From NCBI GenBank assembly GCA_036794395.1, contig DAIRGS010000074.1:1-25177 (forward strand): a DNA stretch of 25,177 nucleotides, given 5' to 3'. The DNA is from DASXMX01 sp036794395 (GTDB lineage: Bacteria; Planctomycetota; Phycisphaerae; Tepidisphaerales; Tepidisphaeraceae). The position numbers and the translations under genes were made by a program. Below, piece by piece: positions 14,988 to 22,143 of the stretch; position 1 is the stretch's first letter, and every line of letters starts with the position of its first letter. The notes under the pieces were generated by a model, which saw only the letters and a program-made list of their open reading frames with translations, was not told the DNA's origin and made no database searches.

Positions 14988-17045
14988 TCAGACGATGCGA
15001 ACTTCGGGGTCTGTCGAGGTAATTCCGGCGGCCGTGTAAGCGGCGGTTACCTGGTCGGGGGTCGTTACGTTTTTCAGCTTCAATGCCTTGCCACCAATGT
15101 TGGCGGTTAAAGCTTTGACTTGATGAGCGGCGACGCCGAATGGAGAACTGTTATTTGTTGGTGTTGAGGTTCCGAGGTTGACGTTGGTCAAAGTTTTTGC
15201 GGCCAAGCTTGAGGCCGCAAGGGTGTTCAGTTTGATCAACTTGATGGTGGTATCAGCGACGAAATCGGCGGCTTGGGATGGGAGGATACCGATGCCGCTC
15301 ACCCCTGCGAAGACCATGCTGTTGGTCAGGTTGCCGACGATCACTGATGAGATGCTGCCGTTCGAGCGAAGCGCTGACAGATCCATTGCGGCTTTGACAT
15401 TCAGCTTTCCAAATGAGCCAACGGTTGCGTTCCAGCTTGAGATGGACTGCGTTGTTAACGCGGCGACGTTACCGGACACAGTCCACGTACCGCCGGCAAT
15501 CGACCCGGAGGTGAAACTCTGTATGGACGCGGCGCTGACAAGGCCCAGGAAATCTCCCTTGATCGCCACCTTGCCGATTGCCGTGCCCGAGATCGTTCCG
15601 CCGGCGTTCCAACTGTTGGAACTGATGGACTTGATTGCGCCCGTGGAGAAAACGCTGGCATTGTTCACGGTCCCGATGCTCATGGTCGACGTCCCTGTCC
15701 CGCTCATGTTGACATTTCCGCCAGCCAGGCTCGCCAGGCTGAGGTTGGTGACCACTCCACCCGTGACTAGATTGCCGGTTAAGGCGGTGTTGCGGCCATT
15801 GATGGCCCGCATGGGGCCGTCCGCAGTGATGCTGACGAAGTCAACAACTCCATTTCCACCTTTGCCGGTGATCGTTAGCGCGCTGGTTGGCCCGCTGGAC
15901 GTGACGGCTATCGTGACCAAGGCGGGTGTCCCGCCTAACGTGATGATTCCACCCTTGCCCGGCGTCGTAGTTAGACCCAGGCCGCCAAACGATACCGTTG
16001 CCGTTCCGGCCCCGGCCAGTGCAATCTGGCTGACTGTTCCATCGGGGTCTGTGAATTTTACGAGCTTAGATAGCCCCTTGCCGAGCGTGACCTGCGTCTG
16101 ACCCACCTGTACGTCAAACGAAGTATTGACGAGGCCGTTGCCAAGATCGCTGGCCGTGACAGTGACGTGGGCAACACCGTTTCCCTGCCCGGCAGTCAGT
16201 GTCAGCGTTGCGCCGTTGATCGACCCGGTCACCAGACTCGTATTGTCGCTCGTCACCGAATAGAGAAGCGGTCGAACATTTGCGATTGTGTTGGTGTACA
16301 CATAGTTCGTCGTGCGGATTGGACTTCCGATGTTGTAGTTTCGCAGCGGAAGCACGCCGCCAGGCAAATCCCCGGCATTGACGTTTGGCTCGAAGGTCGG
16401 CGAAACCGCCCCCTTGGGCAACGCCTCGATCTGATCGACCACCTGCATGCCATTGTAAATAACCTGGCCAAATACCGTGAATTTCTGCGCGTCCAGCGAA
16501 GTGTTGTTCCCGTCGTTGATGAACCAGTCGCTCGTGGCGCTGTTCGGATCGGCGACGTGAGTTATCGGATCGGTATTCAATGCCGCCGAGATCGTGCCGA
16601 GTGTGTTACTGAGCGAAAATTCATTGAGAACCGGGGTCGTCGTGTTGATGTGGCTCTGGTCGGACTTAAACCCGCCCCCCTGGAGTAAAAAGCCGGGCAC
16701 CGCACGCTGAATGACGGTTGCGTCGTATGAATTATTCGCGGCGTATTGCGTGAAGTTATTAACGGTTTGCGGGGCCTGCTGGGAAAACAGATTGAGTGGA
16801 ATCAAGCCTTCGCTGGTATCGATTACGGCCGCGAGGCCTGTGATGGTTGGGTCATTGAAATGCTGATCGAGATCGATCGGCGTAGAGGCCGTGCCGGGGG
16901 CCAGTTGCAGCGAATCAATGGCGCCGGTTAGCGTTGCGCTCAAAAACGTGCGGCTTTCCAGGGCCTCAATTGTTCTGGGCAACGCGCACGCCGCGGTCAA
17001 GCGGCGGCGGAGACGGTCATCGGCGAGGTCTTTTTTAGATTGCAT
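14988..17045 (-). CDS. LEPR-XLL-type extracellular protein with divergent cyclophilin domain
   Basis: A 685-aa protein. The N-terminus is basic and contains a LEPR-XLL-like motif, LESRTFLSA (29-37), a planctomycete extracellular-protein signature. A cyclophilin-type peptidyl-prolyl isomerase domain follows (about 72-212): VIQRAVPGFLLQGGG holds the conserved Arg114 and Gln122, but SATSDWFIND has Asp173 where cyclophilins have the substrate-binding Gln, so catalysis may be weak or absent. Then comes an Ig/cadherin-like segment (VTVTASDLGNGLVNTSFDV) and a long Gly/Ser/Thr/Asn-rich beta-strand repeat region to the C-terminus, likely a beta-solenoid. ATG at 17045 was chosen because the upstream codons to 17168 lie in a palindrome-bearing leader. 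It is the tandem paralogue of the gene at 17186-19243, and 15 bp separate it from the next gene. Confidence 0.88.
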   Translation of the reverse strand: MQSKKDLADDRLRRRLTAACALPRTIEALESRTFLSATLTGAIDSLQLAPGTASTPIDLDQHFNDPTITGLAAVIDTSEGLIPLNLFSQQAPQTVNNFTQYAANNSYDATVIQRAVPGFLLQGGGFKSDQSHINTTTPVLNEFSLSNTLGTISAALNTDPITHVADPNSATSDWFINDGNNTSLDAQKFTVFGQVIYNGMQVVDQIEALPKGAVSPTFEPNVNAGDLPGGVLPLRNYNIGSPIRTTNYVYTNTIANVRPLLYSVTSDNTSLVTGSINGATLTLTAGQGNGVAHVTVTASDLGNGLVNTSFDVQVGQTQVTLGKGLSKLVKFTDPDGTVSQIALAGAGTATVSFGGLGLTTTPGKGGIITLGGTPALVTIAVTSSGPTSALTITGKGGNGVVDFVSITADGPMRAINGRNTALTGNLVTGGVVTNLSLASLAGGNVNMSGTGTSTMSIGTVNNASVFSTGAIKSISSNSWNAGGTISGTAIGKVAIKGDFLGLVSAASIQSFTSGSIAGGTWTVSGNVAALTTQSISSWNATVGSFGKLNVKAAMDLSALRSNGSISSVIVGNLTNSMVFAGVSGIGILPSQAADFVADTTIKLIKLNTLAASSLAAKTLTNVNLGTSTPTNNSSPFGVAAHQVKALTANIGGKALKLKNVTTPDQVTAAYTAAGITSTDPEVRIV

Positions 17046-17113
17046 GATCGGTTCTCTCCCGCAGGGGCGACACGTTTGGGACGCTGCCGCTTTTCGATAA
17101 TTAACACTGACAA

Positions 17114-17129
17114 CGGCTGGCTTCAGCCG
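17114..17129. repeat. Short palindrome with GCTTCAG core
   Basis: CGGCTG and CAGCCG pair around a GCTT loop in the 140-bp gap between the two LEPR-XLL cyclophilin genes. The central GCTTCAG recalls the dispersed GGTCGCTTCAGCGACC repeat, but the arms differ, so it may be a diverged relative or a separate small hairpin. Confidence 0.4.
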
Positions 17130-17185
17130 CCGGTCACCTGCCTTCCAAGGCCACCTGTTCTCATCCAATGAGCTTTTGTTGAGCG

Positions 17186-19243
17186 CTATAGAATCTTGAT
17201 CGTCAGATCCTGCGGCGTAATCCCGCGCGCTGATAGTCCGCTGGTCACCTTCGCAGCCGTTGTCACGTTGCTCAGGTGGAGCGATTTCTTCGATGCCGAC
17301 AACGACAAATTCTTGATCCTCTGCGTGGCGACGCCGAACGGCGTGCCGCTGTTGTCAACCTGCACCGCACCCAATGAAAGCGAATCGATCCGCTGCGCGA
17401 CGACATTGCTGTTGACGAATCGATTGACCTTCAGGGAAATGATCTTGTCGGCGCTGGTGAATTCAGTGGCGGCTGAGGGCAAACCGGAGGTGAGATTGGC
17501 AGCTCCGGCATAAAGGTTCGTGCTGGTGAACGACCCTGCCCGCACGCTGGTGATATCGGACGAGGTTATGATTGTTGAGCCGGTTACCGCGCCTTGCACG
17601 CGAAGATTTCCGATGTTAACGGAATTGCTTGTCCAGTTGGCGATCGATCGGGTCGTGAGCGAGCGCACGCCGCCGGTAATGTTCCAACTCCCTCCGACCA
17701 GCGCACCGGCCTGGAACTTGATCACCCGTGTCGCGTTGATCGATCCGCCGAACGAATGCTTGATCTTGATGTTGTTCAGCGAGGTGGCGTTGATGCTGGC
17801 GCTTCCGGTCCAGGTATCGACATTCAGGTCATCAATCGGGATGAACGAGTTGATCGCCTCATTGTTCATCGTCGTGATGTTGAGATCGGCGACCTTGCCG
17901 GCTCCGATGGTGATCGTTCCGTTACTTGCGTTGCCCAGGATCGTCTTGTCGATCGCGCCGGTTTCGGTGAGGTTGCCGTCAATCGAGACGCGCGGCGCAT
18001 TGAGCAACGCCAGACGAGCGTCGTTGGTCAGTCCGGTCAGATGGACGATTCCGTTGCCGCCCTGGCCGACGATTGTAAGGACACTTGTAGGTGAGGTCCC
18101 CGTGACGGCGATGGAAGCGGAACTGACCTGCCCCTGAACGGTGACGACGGTGTTACGTCCCGGCAGTTGGACGAGATTGGCACCCACCATGGTGACGGTG
18201 GCAGTGCCTTTGCCGCCGGACAGGGAGATGAAGGCCACGCTGCCGCCGGCATCACGATATCGAAGTACCTGAACGCCTTTGGTGCCGATGGTTACGGTTG
18301 CAAGGCCCACGCCGACCGAGAACGTGGAGGTCGCCGTATTACCGCCGATGTCGGTGGCGGTTACGTGAACCTGGGTATTGCCGGTTCCAGAGCCGAAGGC
18401 GAGGGACAGGCTGGAACCGGAAATGGCGGGTGTTGCGACGGTTGGATCATCGGTTGTTGCGGTGTAGGTCAGCGCGGGAGTGACCTGGTAAGTGGTACCG
18501 ACAAGGTTAGCGGGGGGTACGGAGGTCGGCGTGGTGGAGCCGGAGTAGTTGATGACGGGTAACTGTACCCAGATATTCGCACCGCCTGCGGCACCGGGCG
18601 GATTCTGACTGTCGTTAACGATCTGAAGCGCAGCGATCTTGTTGGCCACAACCTGGCCCCCGTAAACTAAGTTCCCGAACGCCGTGAACGGACCGCCACT
18701 ATTGTTGGCGCTGGTATCCAGCGACGTGTTGTTTGCCAGATTGATGAACCACTGGCTGGTTCCACTGTTGGGCCCCGTGCTCAGCGCCATCGCGATCGTG
18801 CCCACCGTGTTGGAAGTTCCCGCCTCGCTGACCACCACCGCCTGCTGCGTAATGGGCGATCCAGCCGGTGTATAGCCTCCTCCCTGAATGACGAAACCGG
18901 GAACCGAACGGTGGATGATCGTCCCCTGGTACTGCCCATTGGTAATGTACGACAGGAAATTCGCCACCGTCTTAGGCGTCTTGGCATCGCTCAGCGCAAC
19001 TGGGATTGTGCCCTCCGGGGTAGTGATTTCAACCAGCGTGCCGGGAACCAAAGGGTCGTTGAAGTGCTGCGACAGATCGATCGTCGGCGAGGTACTCCCT
19101 GCCGCAATGGCCACCGCGTTAATCGGGCTGGTGAGCGTCGCGTCGAGCAGCGTGCGCGATTCCAGCGTTTCGACCACGTGCCGTGAGGCACGATTCAACC
19201 CGTCTTTGATCTTCTGTTGACGTAGAGACTCCAACCAGCGCAT
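17186..19243 (-). CDS. LEPR-XLL-type extracellular cyclophilin (canonical active site)
   Basis: A 685-aa protein with the same architecture as its neighbour at 14988-17045. A basic N-terminus contains the LEPR-XLL-like motif LESRTLLDA (27-35). The cyclophilin domain (about 68-208) has IHRSVPGFVIQGGGY (His111, Arg112, Gln120) and GTSQWFINL (Gln164, Phe166), so the usual Arg/Gln/Phe active-site residues are intact. An Ig/cadherin-like domain (VHVTATDIGGNTATSTFSV) and a C-terminal beta-rich repeat region follow. It probably assists folding of, or forms part of, a cell-surface protein layer. AGGAG stands 9 bp before ATG 19243 and immediately abuts ATG 19252, so 19243 is preferred; the frame is open to 19327. 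It is the first gene of the minus-strand group running to 13343. Confidence 0.9.
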   Translation of the reverse strand: MRWLESLRQQKIKDGLNRASRHVVETLESRTLLDATLTSPINAVAIAAGSTSPTIDLSQHFNDPLVPGTLVEITTPEGTIPVALSDAKTPKTVANFLSYITNGQYQGTIIHRSVPGFVIQGGGYTPAGSPITQQAVVVSEAGTSNTVGTIAMALSTGPNSGTSQWFINLANNTSLDTSANNSGGPFTAFGNLVYGGQVVANKIAALQIVNDSQNPPGAAGGANIWVQLPVINYSGSTTPTSVPPANLVGTTYQVTPALTYTATTDDPTVATPAISGSSLSLAFGSGTGNTQVHVTATDIGGNTATSTFSVGVGLATVTIGTKGVQVLRYRDAGGSVAFISLSGGKGTATVTMVGANLVQLPGRNTVVTVQGQVSSASIAVTGTSPTSVLTIVGQGGNGIVHLTGLTNDARLALLNAPRVSIDGNLTETGAIDKTILGNASNGTITIGAGKVADLNITTMNNEAINSFIPIDDLNVDTWTGSASINATSLNNIKIKHSFGGSINATRVIKFQAGALVGGSWNITGGVRSLTTRSIANWTSNSVNIGNLRVQGAVTGSTIITSSDITSVRAGSFTSTNLYAGAANLTSGLPSAATEFTSADKIISLKVNRFVNSNVVAQRIDSLSLGAVQVDNSGTPFGVATQRIKNLSLSASKKSLHLSNVTTAAKVTSGLSARGITPQDLTIKIL

Positions 19244-19609
19244 ACGGCTCATCTCCTGGTGCGCCACCGCTGCCGCGCGATGCGCACTACGACGGAACCT
19301 TCCCTGGAATCGGCGAAGCCGGGTCAATCTAACGACCGGCGGGCATTGGGTCTACAGTGCCGACCGGTCACAACACGGACCAGCTCCGACGAGGTCCTCA
19401 AAAACCCGCCGGGCCATTCGCCGCTCACACCAGCGTTGTCTCGTGTTCCCCGTCGAGCGTGCGTCAAAGATTAGCCATCTCGAAGCGGTTCGTCCAGATT
19501 GTGCAAGTTGTGTCTCATGATTGTCACATTTTCGATGCGCATTGATGCTGTTATCATCCCCGGCAGGGGATTGCCCCGATAAAAATGACTAAAAAATCGG
19601 AGAGTTCGC
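19244..19609. other. Intergenic region between divergent genes, no gene seen
   Basis: This 366-bp stretch separates the minus-strand LEPR-XLL cyclophilin from the plus-strand isomerase-like gene and must hold both promoters. I see no convincing gene, tRNA, riboswitch or strong inverted repeat. AT-richer sequence around 19490-19600 is a plausible promoter area for the isomerase gene, but no clear -35/-10 pair stands out. Confidence 0.5.
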
Positions 19610-21277
19610 ATGCCCGGCTACGCTATTCCGCAAACCCGACGATCGCCAAAAATAAAAAAACGACAAATACAACTGGTTGCCAATGGCGATCTTCGTCTTG
19701 CGGCCAATCAGAAGTGCTGGAGCGCGCAGGCCGAAATGGAGCGGTCGCTGCGGGAGGCGTTTAACGACGCGGGTTACGAATTGGTTCGTTCGCATCCTTA
19801 CAAGGAATCGGAAAAGCACGGGTTTATCAGTTCGCAGAAGGAGGGGATTGCGGTCTTTTCGGGGATTGATCCGAACGCTCCTTTGGTCGTAGCCGAGTCG
19901 GTCTGGCAGTATTCGCATCATCTTTTGCCGGGACTCTTGGCGCATCGGGGACCGGTGCTGACGTGTGCCAACTGGTCGGGAACATGGCCAGGGCTGGTGG
20001 GGATGCTGAATCTGAATGGGTCGCTGACCAAGGCCGGGGTGAGATATTCGACGATCTGGTCAGAGGATTTTACGGATGATTTCTTCCGGGAATACCTGGC
20101 CACCTGGCTGAAGGACGGGCACGCGAAACATAAGACTTCGCATGTCACCCGATGGAAGGATGTTGCGATCGGGGCGAAGGAGAAGAAGCTTGGCAAGGCG
20201 CTGGCTGAAGAGTTGCTGGCGAAGAAAGCAATTTTGGGCGTGTTCGATGAGGGCTGCATGGGGATGTTCAATGCCATCATTCCCGATGCCCTGCTCAACC
20301 CGCTGGGGGTGTTCAAAGAACGATTGAGCCAGTCCGCTCTTTATTACGAAACCACGCAGGTTGCCGACGCACAGGGCGCGGAGGTTCGCCGGTGGATGGA
20401 AGAGCGCGGGATGAAGTTCAAGACCGGGCCAAATGAAGCCGAGGATTTGACGGATCACCAGATTCTTCAGCAGTGCAAGATGTATATCGCGGCCATGCGT
20501 CTGGCAGACGATTTTGGCTGTCACGCGATCGGCATTCAATATCAGCAAGGTCTTAAAGATCTCCTGCCGGCCTCGGATCTGGTGGAGGGGACGCTGAACA
20601 ATGCCGACCGTCCGCCGGTCTTCACGCGGGACGGCAGCCGGATCATTTTTGAGGGCGAGCCTCTGCCGCACTTTAATGAAGTGGATGAATGTTCGGGACT
20701 GGATGCGCTGATGACATACCGGGTTCACAAGGCGATGGGCCAGCCGGTTGAAAATACGCTGCACGATTTACGGTGGGGTGATACGGATCGTTCGGGGACC
20801 GTGCCGGATTATGTGTGGGTGTTCGAAATTTCCGGATCGGTGCCCCCTGCTCATCTGACAAACGGCTGGGCGGGCGCTTCAAGTGAACGTCAACCACCCA
20901 TGTATTTCCGCCTTGGCGGAGGAACGATCAAGGGCGTGAGCAAGCCCGGGGAAGTGGCGTGGAGCCGTATTTATATCGACGACAATAAGCTGCGCATGGA
21001 CCTTGGCCGGGCTGGTTCGGTGGAGTTGCCGATGGAAGAAACCCAGCGGCGATGGGACGCCACGACGCCGCAATGGCCAATCATGCATGCGGTTACATAT
21101 GGCGTCACCCGCGACCAGATGATGGCCCGCCATAAGGCCAACCATATTCAAGTGGCTTACGCGAATAGTGCCGAGGAGGCCGACAAAGCCATGCTCGCCA
21201 AGGCCGCCATGGCTCATTCGATGGGAATGCACGTTTCGCTGTGCGGCACCAAGAAGAACGGGAAGCGGTGGGATTGA
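19610..21277 (+). CDS. L-fucose/L-arabinose isomerase-like protein
   Basis: A 555-aa cytoplasmic protein resembling the large FucI/AraA-like sugar isomerases that interconvert aldoses and ketoses with a divalent metal; planctomycete and verrucomicrobial relatives are commonly annotated as fucose isomerase. Supporting segments are GIDPNAPLVVAESVWQYSHH and VLTCANWSGTWPGLVGMLNL (inter-domain core), GVFDEGCMGMFNAIIPD, the acidic NEVDECSGLDALMTYRV (candidate metal ligands) and the near-terminal ARHKANHIQVAYA, whose His is a likely metal or substrate contact. The family assignment is from overall pattern, not a decisive motif, and the sugar is unknown. ATG at 19610 has GGAGAG about six bases upstream. 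No kinase or aldolase partner is nearby, so it seems to stand alone. The residues before about 24 are basic and may be a poorly conserved lead. Confidence 0.78.
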   Translation: MPGYAIPQTRRSPKIKKRQIQLVANGDLRLAANQKCWSAQAEMERSLREAFNDAGYELVRSHPYKESEKHGFISSQKEGIAVFSGIDPNAPLVVAESVWQYSHHLLPGLLAHRGPVLTCANWSGTWPGLVGMLNLNGSLTKAGVRYSTIWSEDFTDDFFREYLATWLKDGHAKHKTSHVTRWKDVAIGAKEKKLGKALAEELLAKKAILGVFDEGCMGMFNAIIPDALLNPLGVFKERLSQSALYYETTQVADAQGAEVRRWMEERGMKFKTGPNEAEDLTDHQILQQCKMYIAAMRLADDFGCHAIGIQYQQGLKDLLPASDLVEGTLNNADRPPVFTRDGSRIIFEGEPLPHFNEVDECSGLDALMTYRVHKAMGQPVENTLHDLRWGDTDRSGTVPDYVWVFEISGSVPPAHLTNGWAGASSERQPPMYFRLGGGTIKGVSKPGEVAWSRIYIDDNKLRMDLGRAGSVELPMEETQRRWDATTPQWPIMHAVTYGVTRDQMMARHKANHIQVAYANSAEEADKAMLAKAAMAHSMGMHVSLCGTKKNGKRWD

Positions 21278-21282
21278 CGGCG

Positions 21283-21311
21283 CGTGTTTACCAGTCGGAT
21301 CGCTAAACACG
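21283..21311 (+). terminator. Stem-loop after the isomerase-like gene
   Basis: CGTGTTTA (21283-21290) pairs perfectly with TAAACACG (21304-21311) across a 13-nt loop, 5 bp after the stop codon. No T-tract follows at once; GGTTTTT appears only at about 21324-21330. It is therefore a weak candidate terminator or mRNA 3' end structure. Confidence 0.4.
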
Positions 21312-21432
21312 TGCTGTAATCACGGTTTTTCTCGGTCCATACATTGAAACAGGCCACGATTCTCACCCCTCCACATGATTGGTCGATGTAACCCTACCGG
21401 AAGGTCCGCCGGCTTTCCGAGCTGGAGACGTT

Positions 21433-21903
21433 ATGCCGAAACTCAAGTGGGGTGCGCTTATCGTGTTGGCCGGATTGCTTGGGATCATCGCCTTTGCAAC
21501 CCCCCGCGGTCCCGAAGCGGCCCGCGCCATCTCCCCCGATGAACCCGAACCGGCTTCAATCCCCGTCCCCAGTGCCGAGGCAACCCAGGCTCAGATCCAG
21601 CTCGCCTATCAGCGCGGCAAGCAGGAGGCCGAGGAGGCCGCCAGTCGATCTTCCGAAGTAGCCTTGCAGAAGGGCCGCGACACCGGCTACGAAGAGGGCC
21701 AAAAGAAGGGCTACGACGAAGGTTATGAGACCGGCCAAACCGATGGCCGCTGCGAAGGCGCGGCCACAGGCTTACAACAGGGCACAATCGCAGGTTACGC
21801 CCAGGGCCACGAACATGGCTTTACTGAGGGGCACATCAAGGGATTTGATGAAGGCTACCAGCAAGGCATACTAGCCGGTCGCAACGGAGGCGATGGGCAG
21901 TAA
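21433..21903 (+). CDS. Membrane-anchored protein with 19 unbroken xxxG tetrapeptide repeats
   Basis: A 156-aa protein of unknown function. Residues 1-5 are charged, 6-21 form one hydrophobic helix (WGALIVLAGLLGIIAF), and 22-50 are a Pro/Glu/Ala-rich linker. From 81 to 153 glycine occurs at every fourth position (81, 85, 89 and so on to 153), 19 times without a miss; small residues Ala69, Ser73 and Ala77 extend the phase. The intervening residues are mostly polar, with Tyr/Phe/His often following the Gly, as in GYDEGYETGQTDG. Related GxxxG stripes occur in FliH N-termini and Yae1-type proteins, but I see no other likeness to them. ATG at 21433 has GGAG five bases upstream; an earlier in-frame start at 21379 would bury the hydrophobic anchor. 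The C-terminal repeat is expected outside or inside the membrane as a long helix; topology is not determined. Confidence 0.82.
   Translation: MPKLKWGALIVLAGLLGIIAFATPRGPEAARAISPDEPEPASIPVPSAEATQAQIQLAYQRGKQEAEEAASRSSEVALQKGRDTGYEEGQKKGYDEGYETGQTDGRCEGAATGLQQGTIAGYAQGHEHGFTEGHIKGFDEGYQQGILAGRNGGDGQ
21673..21891 (+). repeat. Tetrapeptide (GxxxG) coding repeat
   Basis: Region coding residues 81-153 of the preceding gene, in which every twelfth base triplet start is a Gly codon. The DNA units are not identical (GGCTACGAAGAG, GGCTACGACGAA, GGTTATGAGACC and others), so the glycine spacing is kept while the DNA has diverged. This implies selection on the protein and not a recent slippage array. Confidence 0.8.
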
Positions 21904-22143
21904 CGAATGAGTTGTGGGTGGCCAAAATCGATTCCCAGCTGTCAAATTCTCGCGACACGATAGGCGTAGCCCGATAAAACTTCCCAGCTTCACGTCATCC
22001 CTGAAATGATGGGCGCGCAGGGGTTTTCAGGCGCTGACCCCAACGTACTCCATGATTTAAGCTTTACTCCTCATCGGTCGCGCACGCGACCGCACACCCC
22101 GCCAGTGGGTCTTGTCGTTCCGGCGGGTTTGGAGGAGTTGCTT

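Noticed and set aside
15178..16101. Long plus-strand open frame opposite the LEPR-XLL cyclophilin
   Set aside because: It is a mirror of a low-complexity Gly/Ser/Thr-rich gene, has no recognisable domain, and lies wholly inside a well-supported gene.
21379..21432. Earlier start for the glycine-repeat protein
   Set aside because: It would add 18 residues before a clear membrane anchor; ATG 21433 has a well-placed GGAG.
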